A stretch of DNA of 64,000 nucleotides from Siphonodentalium dalli (GCA_032622095.1 CP136062.1:144414351-144478350), one strand, 5' to 3'; shown: positions 47,906 to 60,688, counted from the stretch's first letter. Numbers and translations: made by a program. The notes: generated from the sequence alone by a model not told the origin.

Positions 47906-48192
47906 TTAACAATTTTTTTCCAACAAATTTTAGCGCAAACTTATGGAGTAGTGTTTAGAACTGCAAAACTGAAGCACATCAAAATATTTCAGATATGGTA
48001 TCTCCAAACATCTTCCTGTTTCGAAGCCAGACATGTGGTAAATTTTTGCCAAAGTTTCACATGGAAAAATACTGGTATTCACAAATTGATATGCATGCTT
48101 CTCAATCTGAGGTATTACATACTATAGCACATGCAGTTACTACATGTACAATGATATTGAAGTATCAGTCTCATCTTACAATTAATACATGT

Positions 48193-48413
48193 ATCTGGCT
48201 GTTGAGAAATTTGTTCTTGTCACCACATCCAACAGACCCATCTTACAATATCTGGCTGTTGAGAAATTATTTCTTGTCACCACATCCAACATATCCATCT
48301 TACAACAGTTCCCGGATGAGAAATTATTTCTTGTCACCACATCCAACAGATCCATCTTACAATAGTTCGCGGATGAGAAATTATTTCTTATCACCACATC
48401 CAATAGACCTTAA
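48193..48413. repeat. 57-bp minisatellite, 4 copies
   Basis: Unit landmarks ATTTCTTGTCACCACATCCA, ACAGA(C/T)CCATCTTACAATA and GATGAGAAATT, recurring at 57-bp spacing. Because 57 is 19 codons, both strands show apparent frames of a 19-residue repeat (plus strand NYFLSPHPTDPSYN). Confidence 0.9.
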
Positions 48414-49000
48414 TAAAAGATACACCTACAAGTATGTTTGAGTCATGTATACACACAGTGATAATTAAACTTCATCATTAATTGTATTGCACATTTATAA
48501 TTTCACACCAGCTTTGACCACACAGAGCTTGTAGAAAAAAAACATTTAAAAAATATATCTTACATATACATCCAATGAGATGACAATATGCGGTACGGAA
48601 TATCATGGTAAAAGCTGGTATCATTGAATTTCTGACTTACTAGTAGTGCAACGATTATGGTTGGGTATATGGTACTGTCGCATATATTTCTTCTTCCGAA
48701 AGTGATGGAAAACCTCTTTACCATGTACAATGTAGAAGAATGTCGATATAAACCTTTTGTATAATTTGAAGTGATCAAATTGTTTTGTGGCGAACCATCG
48801 ACATGACTTTGTATTGCCATTAATCTTGGGAAAACGTGACCCTCTTTCTGATTGGTTGATATTTATGAAAAGGGTTAATAAAAGATACACCAAAAAGTAA
48901 GTTTGAGTCATGTATACACAGTGATAACTAAACTTCATCATTAATTGTGTTGCACATTTATAATTTCACCAGCTTTGACAGCTAATAAATTTTTTTTTTT
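48411..49000. repeat. Direct repeat pair, about 115 bp, 467 bp apart
   Basis: AATAAAAGATACACC...GTTTGAGTCATGTATACACA...AACTTCATCATTAATTG occurs at 48411-48530 and again at 48878-48990. Confidence 0.8.
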
Positions 49001-49254
49001 AAATAATAATAAAGTATGATTTGACAATGTATATTATGTAAGTGTAGTAAATTCTAATAACAATGTCCACCGTGGTTGGTAATGTCAACTTTCTACATTG
49101 AAATATCTTCACACATTTGCACTAGAAATCTTAACTGTTGTAGTGAATTGAAATGCATACCAGTACATGTACTTAAATGTAACACATAGTATATGTAAAT
49201 GGCTATCTTAATATACAACTGTGAATGCTTGTCTCTCTCTATATATATATGTTC

Positions 49255-49740
49255 CTTAAATAGGCATCCACATTTCTGCACCGATTGCGTTGACATTGGT
49301 ATGAATTTCGGCTCTCTGGGTAACATGGGCTGGGTCCGGACTCTGTTCGATGTTGCCTTTTGACATTTTTATGACGTCATATCGGAATTATCAAACAGAA
49401 ACGCTCTCTATCTTTTACCTTATCGGAACAAAGATCGACTCAAACACTCTTTATTTTTTATGTACCTTATCGGGACAGCGAATGTGTGTGTAAGTTCCAT
49501 ATAGGTGCATGTCCATATTTCTGCACTGATGAAATTTGGCATGGTTATGTATTTCGGTTATACTGTTACATTGGGCCGGGTCCTGACTCCGCCCGATGCC
49601 ACCTTTTGATATCAGCACAAGAGACGCATATTATCGAACAGAAACAACATGAACGCTCTTTAAGTTTATCTATTACCTTATCGGGACAAAGTAAAAAACA
49701 AGAAACGACATGAACGCTCTTTATCTTTTACTTTATCAGG
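49255..49740. repeat. Diverged tandem duplication, about 230-bp unit
   Basis: Shared order in 49258-49475 and 49490-49700: ATTTCTGCACCGAT / ATTTCTGCACTGAT, GGGC.GGGTCC, GATGCCACCTTTTGAT / GATGTTGCCTTTTGAC, TATC.AACAGAAAC, ACCTTATCGG.ACAAAG. Confidence 0.7.
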
Positions 49741-50795
49741 AAGCTCTGTAATCTAGATATTCTGCGTATAAGCTGTCTGAGAAGAGAAGTACTTTAGGCT
49801 TACCCTAATCTTCTCAAAAGATAGAGCTCAGGAAGATAATGAGGATCGAGTAGGCTTCGGACTACATCCCAACATGCATGTGACATACATCTAAATCTGT
49901 CTGATTCTCATGAATCAGTCGTGATTCTCATGAATCAGTCGGTCCCAAAGTCGGAAAAAGGATGAGAGGAGCTTTTGCAAATAACAGTTCCTAATTAATT
50001 GTAACTGTGAGCCCCCAAATGATCTATATTTATTACTGATGAATGTCGATCATACTGCCGACATAGCTGGTTGTTACAAGACTTCTTTTGAAGCCCATTT
50101 GGGAAATCTCAAGTAAATTTCCTATACATGTCCAGACGACTTCTGCTCCGTCACACAGTAGCTACTAAATCAAATTTGTCAGCCGAAAAAGACGAACCGA
50201 TAGGTAAATATATCGAGGAATACAAAATTAAAGAAAATTGTATTCACTCTAGGTAGACCAGTGGCCTTTTCATTTGAAAGTCAATGTCAGCTACAGGGGT
50301 GGCACTGTGCAGGGGGCAAGAAGGAGGTCCACCCCTTGCCCTTGGTATACACACAAATAAAAGGCAGAATTTACAGTGGAAAAAGTGTCCTATTTGAGGT
50401 TAATAGTGCCTGCTTGACCTTTAGTCCTTCTGCCACCCCTGGTCAGCTTGTTATATTGACTGTATGCTGGTATAATGTAAGGATATACATGCCTCAAGAT
50501 CTACTAGCTAGAGCCGCAGCCCTCCCCTTGTACTTGACTGACATATGTACAAAAATATAATTACATCGGGAAATGTGGAATAATGTGCCCTTTTGAAGGT
50601 TGCTGACCCATTGCCCATCGACAACCCTTTGCCCTTTGACAACCCCTGAGCCCAAGAACAGTCTTTATGCCAAATTATACGGAAATTCGGTCTGTGCCCT
50701 AATGAAGTTTGTGCCCTTCATCCACCCCTGTGCCCGAGCACGGAGTTATTAAATGCCCACTAAAACAAACCTTGTTCTTGCTCTGGGTTTGAAAC
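49741..50795. other. No gene; worn repeat with CAGGGGTGGC words
   Basis: CAGGGGTGGCACTGTGCAGG near 50294 faces GCCACCCCTG at 50432-50441 and CATCCACCCCTG near 50729. It looks like a degraded inverted-end element without a clear target duplication. The 99-codon frame at 50261-50560 lies in this repeat. Confidence 0.45.
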
Positions 50796-51063
50796 TTAAC
50801 CATTTCTATACTGAATTCGCATTGATGAGTAGTTCCCATAGGAAATGTGTATACATGTATAATAAGTTCAACATAGGTTGTTTGTTGAGCTTATTGTCTT
50901 AACATTTCCAACCAATAAATATAAATTCTTCTGCACTTGTATTATTTTTTTTTCTGGCTGTCGTCTGCTAATGTTTCATAAACATCCCACAAATGAAAAT
51001 AGACTGTTCCAGCATATAATTTTATAACTAAATGTGAGAATATATTTAGTACAGAAAGGGTAA
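50796..51063. mobile_element. piggyBac-type MITE, ACTCATT family
   Basis: TTAACCATTTCTATACTGAA ... TTTAGTACAGAAAGGGTAA, with TTGAGCTTATTGTCTTAACA inside; right TTAA mutated to GTAA. Confidence 0.75.
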
Positions 51064-51749
51064 TGCTGACAATGCTGAGTTATTCCTAGACTAGAAACTA
51101 TAGATAATGCAAATCTTCAAGAATGAACAAGATGCATTTCTAAAACGTCTCAAGTGGATTGAAGTATCTGGTGCTCAGATATTTTATCCCCAATTTTATC
51201 AAATTGTTTTTGAGAACACCCCTCAATCATGGCAGTGTGATTTCAAAGAAGTGAACTATGAGCAGCAGCAAAATTCATAAGTCAGAAATTTCTACAAATC
51301 TCAATAAATTACTTCTGGAAATAAAATTACATGCAACATAATTAGTTTTGCATGTGACTTTTAAAGTGGCTACTACTGAAACACACTGCTGATGTTCTCA
51401 GTTGTGTACAGTGAATAATCTTGTCCAAGTTAGTTACCCCTGTAAATTTTAGATATGATATTAATATGTAATGCCATTCTTATATGTAGTTATATGCAAT
51501 GACTCTATCTCACCAACAGAATCATTTTCTAATCTGTATTATGATTAATTCGGTCCAACAATTTAGTTTTAATTGGGCATTGACATAATGCATTTACATC
51601 TACCAGTATTCAGATGTTATATTTTCAGAAATGGTACAACAAATGTACATGCAGTTGGATATTTGTTTGTTACATTATTTCAATGGCTATCCATGCATAC
51701 TGCCTGAATACTGAAATATCAGTTTAAACATTTAAATAAGCACACAATA

Positions 51750-52170
51750 AGTTGATAAAGGTAGCATCGTCATTGGGCACTCCTTGAAAGCAGTCATGAT
51801 GTCGGACAACCATACAAGATTTCATTTAGTTCCGATAACCCATGGCTGAGATGTCTGCACAGACGGACAAACACCCCCAAGATTTCCAGATAATCAAAGA
51901 AGTACTAGTATAAACATATGCAAATGCAACTCTAGAATGCAAAATGCAAACAATGTCATTTGCGGACCTCTATTAAAAGCACTCCCGATGGCGAACCTCC
52001 ATACCAAATTTAAGAGAGATCTGTTGGACCATGGCTGAATTATATGTGCAGACGAACAAAAACACAAGTTTCCAGATAAACAAAGAAGGATAACTCTAGA
52101 ATAGGAAATGCTAAACACATTTATTTTCCACTCGTTTGAACATTAGTCATGATACCAAATTTCATGCAGA
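51750..52170. repeat. Old tandem duplication
   Basis: CATGGCTGA..T.T.TG.GCAGACG.ACAAA and TTTCCAGATAA.CAAAGAAG recur at about 51843-51905 and 52030-52090, alongside ACCAAATTT phrases. Non-coding. Confidence 0.6.
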
Positions 52171-53250
52171 TCCCATGATGTGATGATTGGTTTGACTTTC
52201 GCTTGCAAAGAGTTACAAATTAAGGACTGTGTAGACAACTGCCCATATGACACATGCTACTTATCAGGCCTTATTCAGTGCATGATTCCTTGTGACCTGT
52301 TAATCATCAGTGTCAGTGGTCGCCCTTCCTGGGGAAAAATGGAGTTGAGCTCAGTCAGTGGGCATATTGTGGACAAATACGAGATCATGCATTGGGAGGT
52401 GAATGAGGCCGCTCGAGAACCTGCCTGCCATAGTAGTGGAAACTGTGAACCAAACCTAAACCATCCAAATGTTTCAAAAGGAGTTTACTTTGATATGCTA
52501 ATAAGTTATTTAGAAAAGTTCTCATTGCTAGCACTTAAAGTAGTGACCATGGTCTGAAAGCTATTATTAAAGTAATAATTTATGTTATGCATATATATAC
52601 AATGCATATCAGTTATTTTTCTTTACCTGATGGCTGATGTTTGATTTTGGCAATGTGCAGATGCCAGGACTACAATGTTCTTAGATACAGGTAAACGATC
52701 AACCTGCAGAACAGATGGAGGTTACCCAACAGTCAGAACTAAGTAAACTTAAACCAAGCAACCACTTACCTAATGAAACATATGGTCTTGTAGTATGGTA
52801 CATGTACATGTAACCTATTAAGAGGAGTTCTGACTGTGGTGGGCCATGTTCTGGAAACTTAATTTATATTATGATGATTGCAAGGCATATAGAATGTCCC
52901 TGATACAAGGTTAATTAAGGGATTGAGTAAATAGTCATGAACCTATTTAGGCCTAAGTCATGGTAAAAACGCAAATACTTGATTAATTTTATAGACCTTT
53001 TGGATGCGAGTAGACGTCAATATACCTTTTAGTGGTTTAGACACCATCATAATTTATAGTACTGAATGTTATACATCGCTGCAATTAACCCGATAATTAA
53101 GCAGGTGGCATTCACACCTTTTTGAATCCACCCGATATAGGTACATTGATAAGTAGAAACTGAATAGAAAGGAGGGTTCATATGTATATGGTACTGGAAG
53201 ACCCTATATGAATATCCCTTGCTATAGTAATTGAAGCATGTCTCTGTATA
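52171..53250. other. Unsupported 125-codon frame and flanks
   Basis: The plus-strand frame 52180-52557 (starts MMIGLTFACK, eight Cys in its first two thirds) shows no recognisable domain and no splice or promoter context. I treat it as chance, but it is among the longest non-repeat frames in the window. Confidence 0.3.
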
Positions 53251-53467
53251 TACAGTAATGCCCTAAGTAATCGACTCATTAACCACAGAAGAATTATGGG
53301 TAACTTTTCAGGATTTAGTCGGACATATGGATTGTTGCCATTCATCGGAAAGCTCTCACTGAGAGCTTTCCGATTAATGGCAGCAAGCCATATTTCCGAC
53401 TAAATCCTGAAAAGTTACCCATAATTCTGCTGTGGTTAAGGAGTCGATTATTTAGGGTATTACTGTA
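53251..53467. mobile_element. Mariner-type palindromic MITE
   Basis: TACAGTAATGCCCTAAGTAA ... TTTAGGGTATTACTGTA; complete arms, TA edges. Confidence 0.9.
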
Positions 53468-53556
53468 CATGTAGTCAATTCAAGTTACTGTAACTGCATA
53501 TCACTTTATTGCATAAGTCAGGTATATGCATAAAGTTTGCATGCACCAAACCATTT

Positions 53557-54290
53557 TTAAAGATATGGGCGGCCTTCATGGAGGGTATTGCTGTTAAAAT
53601 AGTCACATCTGCTAAAACCACCATAAACAGAAAGAATATTATATAATAGACAGATTTTTTTCTTATCCCAATCATAAATATAATATACATTGCATGTTAT
53701 TGTCACGTTTGTATGAATTGTTACGTAAACTAACATCAAAAACATTACAGACCCATTTGTTTATAGACAAACACTCGGAACTACCGGATTGGTCAATAAA
53801 AATGTTCCGTTGCGCTATGGAAGGCAATTAAAGATCAAATTATTAGCACCATCAACAATCGCATTTAAATCACACAAAATTTTATCTTAATCGATACTAC
53901 CAGCTGTCAGTTCAAAATCCAGCTAATCCACGTTACTTCATTTTTGGGAAATGATCAGACAGAAATAAATAAGGACTTTACTATGATACTATTGTGAGTT
54001 GTAAGTTGTAGATGCACTAAATTAGGGGTTTTACAGCCGATGCAGAATGCATGTGAATCTAAATAAGGAAATGACACAATATTGTGACTCTGCTTACAAA
54101 CAATTCATCTTGCTTTTTGCGAGAAACTAAACTAAACAACACTCGAACTGCATTTTCTCGGACATAAAGCGTGTTTTGTGAATAATATCGCATCCATATA
54201 TATATCATCATTATGCTATACTATTAGTATATTTTTGATAAATGTTATTCCTAAATTATAACTTACAATGAAGGCTGCTGGTCCCTTTAA
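53557..54290. mobile_element. TTAAAG-ended element, 734 bp
   Basis: TTAAAGATATGGGCGGCC at the left, GGCTGCTGGTCCCTTTAA at the right, so worn inverted ends inside TTAA. An inverted copy lies at about 62310-63141. Non-coding. Confidence 0.75.
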
Positions 54291-54934
54291 TGAAAAGGCT
54301 ATTTTTAAATGCTTACTAGTATTCACATAAAGAACACATGGTATTCTGCTTATATAAGTATACTGAAAAATGTATATATGGAAACCAGAATATTGATATA
54401 AATACTTCTGAGTCACACACATCAGGGAGGTCAGCACTGTGGGAGACATTAAACACCAAGGAATGCATAAATGCTGCTGCTATAATACAACAAATTATAC
54501 TCAGCAATACACCTGGGCTGATAGGCTTATAGAAAGTCTTATGTTCACATTCCATAATGATGCAGGTAAATCTGCTTTCTCCAACTTCTGTTTCAATAAT
54601 GGTATCTCAAGTGGAATACGCAGCTGTTTGATGGGTCAGGCATATCCTATTCACTCAAACAATCGTTTGAATTAGATTGAACAATCTTGAGAGCTTCTTT
54701 CAGCTTCCAGTTTGCACTGTGAGCATTTCTGTTCCACCAACTAATTCTGCATCATTTGCAGCTGACATAAGAATTTATTATATGAAGTAGTGTAGTTCTA
54801 AGGAAAAAATTTCTCATTGGATTACCACCATAGTCTATTGCAATAATGTTCCCAACTGTCAGAAAAGTTAATAGTGATCGGTGGTCATATGAACTGTGAG
54901 CATATCTGTTGCAATATTTGATTCTGCATCACTT

Positions 54935-55052
54935 GTAGTCCATGAGTCTTCTCGTACTAAACCAGCTAAGATATTGGTATGGCGAGATGTTAAATACCAG
55001 CATCTCCATCCCAATATCTTAGCTGGTTTTAGTATGAGAAGACTTGGACTAC
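54935..55052. repeat. 118-bp hairpin
   Basis: GTAGTCCATGAGTCTTCTCG, then ACTAAACCAGCTAAGATATT pair with AATATCTTAGCTGGTTTTAG and GAGAAGACTTGGACTAC. CATCACTTG flanks both sides. The enclosing frame 54896-55300 is a by-product of the palindrome. Confidence 0.8.
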
Positions 55053-55938
55053 ATCACTTGCAGCTGACAAAGGGACTTGTTACTGGTACATGTATATATG
55101 AACTAATCGGTTTTTGTTCTTCTTATCCAAAATACCACCCTAACTCCTGTGAAGATGATTTCCCCCAACTACCAGAAAAATTAGTGTGGTTCGATGTCAT
55201 ACTACAGGGACCTGCCTGGAAGTTTATTTTAATATTCCAAACATCTAGAGCCTTGTTGTTAAAAACTGGGAGAAGTCCCCTCTCCCTGTTTGGTTATTAG
55301 GGAGAAGTGGACTGTTTATATCAGGGAGATCGCCTCAGATCGGTAACAGTGGCTGAACTTCCAATTTTAATACACACCTTCTATGATCCAATAAGTACCG
55401 GTACATGCGTTATGCAACACAAGAGCCCATTTATAAAACCATTATAGTGAGTATATAATAACACCATTATAATCAGTAACTATACTTTAAATAGGATGTT
55501 GGGACATATGCATACTGGCCGGTACATGTATATCAGAGAGAAGTATTTTCAGCTGACCCCTTTTATGAGCTCAGGCCGATTGTTGATATAATGTGCAAGT
55601 TTATATGTTCACCGGTCATTATCTTAGATACATGTATGTTAAATATCATTCACCTGGATGGTACAATTGTATCTTAATGACCTGTGGTAGTTTGGACCCT
55701 ATTGTATGGAGTACCTAATCATACTATTTTTTGTCATATTCCTGCCAAAACGAAACAAGGGTCATTTTCCTCATGTTGCTCTTTACATGAATATCTGGAG
55801 GCGCACTATAATAAATATAGCACATATTTTCAGAACTATATCAACAAGTTTGGTCAAAGTTATTCCAAGCACATGTAGTTGCACAAAATAATATCCCTTC
55901 TCCCAAACAAGATTCAATTGACCCATTGCCATTTAACT
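55053..55938. other. No recognised feature
   Basis: No element ends or supported exon. Confidence 0.4.
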
Positions 55939-56327
55939 TTAACCCTTTACCCAACAGAAGGGCCCTGTGCCAATGCATTCTCTTATATATGCGAGTCGAC
56001 CATAGGTCGCCTCACATATATAAGAGAATGCATTGGCTTAGCACATTAAAAATTATAAAATTGTTAAAGAATGTAAGAAAAAATGGTAAAAAGTGTTAAA
56101 AAAAGATTTTTTTTAGGCCAATGCATTCTCTTATATATGCGAGGCGACCTATGGTCGACTCGCATATATAAGAGAATGCATTGGCACAGGGCTAACTGTA
56201 ACTATCACAATGTGGCCAAAGAGCCGGTTCCAATGATATCCATATGTGTATGGTTCTATTGAGACAGACCGAAGATATTTTGGGCTGTTGAAGCTTTATT
56301 TGGCCGGTTTGTTGGGTAAAGGGTTAA
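55939..56327. mobile_element. Double-hairpin MITE, TTACCCAACA shell, reverse orientation
   Basis: TTAACCCTTTACCCAACAGA ... TTTGTTGGGTAAAGGGTTAA. Both hairpins are intact with CGACC/GGTCG inner stems; extra sequence on the right, mirror image of 32006-32437. Confidence 0.9.
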
Positions 56328-57161
56328 GTGACTATTTGAAAACCAAATTTGGCTTGACAGCTGTAAGTTATTTTTGGAGAACACAAAGTGATCTAAAATT
56401 AGGGCATGGTCCAGATGAGATCTATCCAGAAACATTAAATTTTCAATCTCAATGTCATCTTTCGATTTGATGAGTTGAGTTTACAATTGCATGCATATTT
56501 AAGGCCAAACCATAAAAACTCTACACAAGGTTAGAATTACATCTTAATTTATCACCTCTTCACTGCTGATATTAGCAGCTCAATGATGTGATAACATTGT
56601 TTACTGAGCTGATTATATCAATAGTATATTTGCCTGCCAAGTGCCCAATAAGAATGTTGGGTGACTGTGGTTATACTGGAGATTAGGTCAATAACTACTT
56701 AGTATATGCTTTGTGGACAGGGGTGTGACTATCTCTGTTTGGGGGGGCCGGTGTCCACTTTGAAATTTCAAACTGCATAGTGCACCCCCCCCCTCTTGAA
56801 CCGGCCAGACCAAACTGTTGGCAGAATTCCATTGCACCCCCACCCCTTGGTTGGAACCTGACTCCCCCTAAGGCAGATAGAAAATTATTTCCAACTGATG
56901 GCCATTTTAGACCAAAAGTAGAAAAATATGCTACTGTTCTAAAAAGAACAAATTTCCACCCACTTACAACTGGTTGCAATCAAGAAACGAGAACAATTTT
57001 ATGCTATATATGGTAGAACATTTTGACCAAAGGACAATACATGTACCAATATCTCAGTTCACTGCCAAAATTAACTTAGAACACTTAGAAACTCAGCCAA
57101 TGATACATCAAGCAGAATCCTTGGCTGCAAATCCTCTAGATATATAGATTCTATGAACAGT
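56328..57161. other. No gene; G/C-run repeat remnant
   Basis: At 56720-56880, GGGGGGGCCGGTGTCCACTT and a facing CCCCCCCCCTC stretch look like a worn inverted-end repeat. The frames overlapping there on both strands are not supported. Confidence 0.4.
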
Positions 57162-57378
57162 TACAGTAATGCTCTAAGTAAGCGACTTCTTAACCACAGC
57201 AGAATTATGGGTAACTTTTCAGGATTTAGTCGGAAATATGGCTTGTTGCCATTCATTGGAAAGCTCTCGGGGAGAGCTTTCCGATGAATGGCAACAAGCC
57301 ATATTTCCGACTAAATCCTGAAAAGTTACCCATAATTCTGCTGTGGTTAAGAAGTCGCTTACTTAGAGCACTACTGTA
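57162..57378. mobile_element. Mariner-type palindromic MITE
   Basis: TACAGTAATGCTCTAAGTAA ... ACTTAGAGCACTACTGTA, complete palindrome. Confidence 0.9.
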
Positions 57379-58060
57379 TTTGTAAACCAGTTTGTGATAA
57401 CACTAGTTTCAAGAAGAACAACTGGGTATTAAGCATGCTATAGGGCCCTGGTAATCACTGAATTCCAAGTTATGCTGCTAACATATTCAATGATATTGCC
57501 AAACCACATTTTTGCTGCTATCTTGCTGTGTTAATTGGCCATACCACTCTGATTGGTTGTTTAATACTGCCAATAAACACCACACATAACGAAATATGTC
57601 AAAATTAATATCGCAGTACTGTGGAGAGGCACATATACATAACAGTTTTAAGCTGGTATTCTGTTCACCCACATGGTAGTATCACAGTGACTTGGTTTCT
57701 TACTAAGCTGGCAACCCCCAAATAACAAACGTATAAATTGCTGCCAGATAATGTTGTAAGGGTAGATTAAATGCCATATTGTTTATCTATTCTGATGGGA
57801 ATGAAGGTGCATACACCGAGGTACATGTATACCCAAGGTATACCAGGGTCAAATGATAAAGTTCTAAAGGCAGTATGTTAGTAGGTCCAGAGTATGTACT
57901 TACTGCATGCAGAGCAATTGAAATAGGGTCATTAGCTATGGGTCATACTAGGGATGGGAGATACAATTAACTGGTTCATTCATTGGTGAATGAGATATGG
58001 AATGCTGAGATACATGTATCATATCAGGCCATAATATCGTGATATCTATATGCAGCTATA

Positions 58061-58492
58061 TACAGCAATGCTCTAATTAATTGACCCCTTTAATGAGGTT
58101 GTAGGCCAGCCATGACCATGGTCATACCGCCAGTCAACCGCGGTTAAATGGTATCCCTGCGAATGCTAGTGGTTGACATGCAGTATCCGCTGGTAATTGT
58201 TTTTTATAACTCCACTCAAAATACGCAGATCGTTTTTCAAACTCTATCAAGACATTGTTGAGCAAGTCTCAAAAAAAGTTGATGTTAGTTCACATTATTA
58301 TGCTATCGTCCATCTGTAGATGCCCACTGCCTGCCCTTGAATGAACCTCGCCAAGCTATATACAGTAATGCTCTAATTAATCGACCTCTTGGCCACAGCA
58401 GAATTATGGGTAACTTTTCAGGATTTATTCAGAAATATGGCTTGTTGCCATTCATCGGAAAGCTCTCGGCGATTAATTAGAGCATTACTGTA
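58061..58492. mobile_element. Two truncated mariner-type MITEs
   Basis: A 30-bp end at 58061 (TACAGCAATGCTCTAATTAA) and a collapsed copy at 58361-58492 (TACAGTAATGCTCTAATTAA ... TTAATTAGAGCATTACTGTA) with one long arm and a nearly absent second arm. Confidence 0.75.
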
Positions 58493-58883
58493 GGTAGAAT
58501 TTTTTTAAACAACTGAACCAAAAAGTCTGTTATGGTGTATTTGAAGTTATGGAGATAATGATGCAACCTATCATCTAGAATCAGTTGTAACCCCTCAACA
58601 GGTGGAAACACCTAGAAACAACACAGATGGGATGGTAAAGCTAACAGTGGCAACACCTGTCATATCCAACCCCTGGAAATTCACTTGAGTACTAGTATAC
58701 ACCTGCTGCCATTGTAAATGAAACAACATATATTCACTTATCAGTTAATCATGAAATAAAATAATCTAAGCTTGTCCATGATTAAAGCATATGGAATAAA
58801 ATGTCACTACTACACATAAAGGGCTTGAGTAAATGAGTAGTATGTACATGTATAACATTTATGGTACAATATGGTATATATGG

Positions 58884-59158
58884 TACAGTAATGCCCTAAG
58901 TAATCGACTTCTTAACCACAGTAGAATTATGGTTAACTTTTCAGGATTTAGTCGGAAATATGGCTTGTTGCCATTCATTGGAAAGCTCTCGGGGAGAGCT
59001 TTCCGATGAATGGCAACAAGCTATATTTCCGACTAAATCCTGAAAAGTTGGGAGAGCTTTCCGATGAATGGCAACAAGCCATATTTCCGACTAAATCCTG
59101 AAAAGTTACCCATAATTCTACTGTGGTTAAGAAGTCGATTACTTAGAGCATTACTGTA
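58884..59158. mobile_element. Mariner-type MITE with a repeated arm, 275 bp
   Basis: TACAGTAATGCCCTAAGTAA ... TACTTAGAGCATTACTGTA. The segment GGGAGAGCTTTCCGATGAAT...CCTGAAAAGTT occurs twice in a row (58993-59049, 59050-59106), so the right arm was partly duplicated. Confidence 0.88.
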
Positions 59159-59931
59159 CATGTACATACACACTATTCTAGAATTCCTGCTTAGACATTC
59201 CCTAAAATTCTGATTATGTAAAGAAAGTGTACTCCATTATGTCTGATAGTCACACATTTCATTATTGTAAAATAAGGGGAGGGGAGCCTAGCTGAAGTGA
59301 GAGACATTCTATCACTTTGTAGACAGTACTAGACACCCCTATGCAAAATACTAGTATGTTCCTGTGTCTCTATTGAATAATGAATTTATATTTTTGGTCA
59401 TATTTTATAATCTGGTTCATCAATAAAACTATAAATTAATGGCACTAAATACCAGTACAAATAATCCTGAACATTACATTATATAATATGTGGACCTATT
59501 CTATTATTTAAAATGGCCTTTAGTGTACTCTATCCTCTCAGGCTCTCACAACTAAATGATTTATTTCATCAAAAATTGCAAGACTTCAGGAATATTTTTC
59601 TTTCTCTTTTAGTCCATAGGTGAGAGTAAAATAGGAACACAATAAATCTACCATAGGATGGTATCAGAATGTAGACACCACATGGCCATAAGATTGTGAG
59701 CAGAAATTACCTAGAAGTGGGAAACCCATCAGCATAGAGGTGATTGGTGTTGTATTAATCATAAAATGGATAAACATACACAGTAATAACTGTCTCTTAA
59801 CTGCTCAAAGAAGTCATGATATGGTAATTGGCAAATAAACCATCTCAGGCCCAGCAAATGTGTTTTGTGGTCTATCAGGCCTGTCAAGACATTCAGTGAA
59901 CCAAGCAATGATGTCATCTTCTTCAGATTCT
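59159..59931. other. No recognised feature
   Basis: I examined the minus-strand frame near 59680-59770 (MINTTPITSMLMGFPLL) as a possible N-terminal ZIP exon and did not accept it. Confidence 0.4.
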
Positions 59932-60331
59932 TTAACCCTTTACCCAACAAAACGGCCAAAACCGGCCAAATAAAGCTTCAACAGCCTAAAATATCTTCGG
60001 TCTGTCTCAATAGAACCATACAAATATGGATATCATTGGAACCGGCTCCTTGACCACATTGTGATAGTTACAGATAGCCCTGTGCCAATGCATTCTCTTA
60101 TATATGCGAGTCGACCATAGGTCGCCTCGCATATATAAGAGAATGCATTGGCCTAAAAAAAATCCTTTTTTTAACACTTTTTACCATTTTTTCTTACATT
60201 CTTTAACAATTTTATAATTTTTAATGTGTTAAGCCAATGCATTCTCTTATATATGCGAGGCGACCTATGGTCGACTCGCATATATAAGAGAATGCATTGG
60301 CACAGGGCCCTTCTGTTGGGTAAAGGGTTAA
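59932..60331. mobile_element. Double-hairpin MITE, TTACCCAACA shell, 400 bp
   Basis: TTAACCCTTTACCCAACAAA ... CTTCTGTTGGGTAAAGGGTTAA. Best preserved copy: both hairpins are close to perfect, with a T-rich spacer (TTAACACTTTTTACCATTTT). Confidence 0.93.
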
Positions 60332-60630
60332 TCTCAGAATATTCAAGCCAACATACCTAATTTCTTGAATCATGCAATGTCAGCATCCCAGGTCTTTGTT
60401 TAATATTACTCTGCCCCTCATAACCAATAACCCCAATTGATCTGCAAGTCATTTCTTATAATCATATGTACCGGTTAATTTTTATAGAACATTAATAATT
60501 TGAACAACTTTTCAAAGCTATCAAAACAATGATAATTAAGTAACATATTGTTCAAATTCCAACACAGTCTCCCAATAACAACATGCAGCGCATGCCTGCA
60601 TAGGATTGAAGTGAAGTGACGTAGGCATTT

Positions 60631-60688
60631 CCAATGTTCATAAACCAATAACTGAAGTGTTGACTTCAGTTATTAGTTATGAACATGG
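60631..60688. repeat. 58-bp hairpin
   Basis: CCAATGTTCATAA..CCAATAACTGAAGT facing ACTTCAGTTATTAGTTATGAACATGG; the central GTTG forms the loop. Confidence 0.75.

Noticed and set aside
47995-48441. 148-codon plus-strand frame
   Set aside because: Its second half is the 57-bp minisatellite; the first half has no recognisable domain.
50294-50740. Possible hAT element with CAGGGGTGGC ends
   Set aside because: Several facing copies make the limits ambiguous and no 8-bp duplication is visible.
52180-52557. 125-codon plus-strand frame with several cysteines
   Set aside because: No family resemblance, no splice or promoter context; plausible by chance. Left as an unsupported frame.
54896-55300. 134-codon plus-strand frame
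   Set aside because: Runs through a 118-bp palindrome whose two arms are read as mirror peptides; not a gene.
58560-58690. Hydrophobic minus-strand frame near a possible donor
   Set aside because: No ZIP-like motif and no supported acceptor.
59680-59770. Candidate N-terminal ZIP exon on the minus strand (TSMLMGFPLL then a GTAATT donor)
   Set aside because: Faint resemblance to the end of ZIP TM1, but it lacks the conserved GLSG-type segment and the splice phase does not fit the one-base split codon required.
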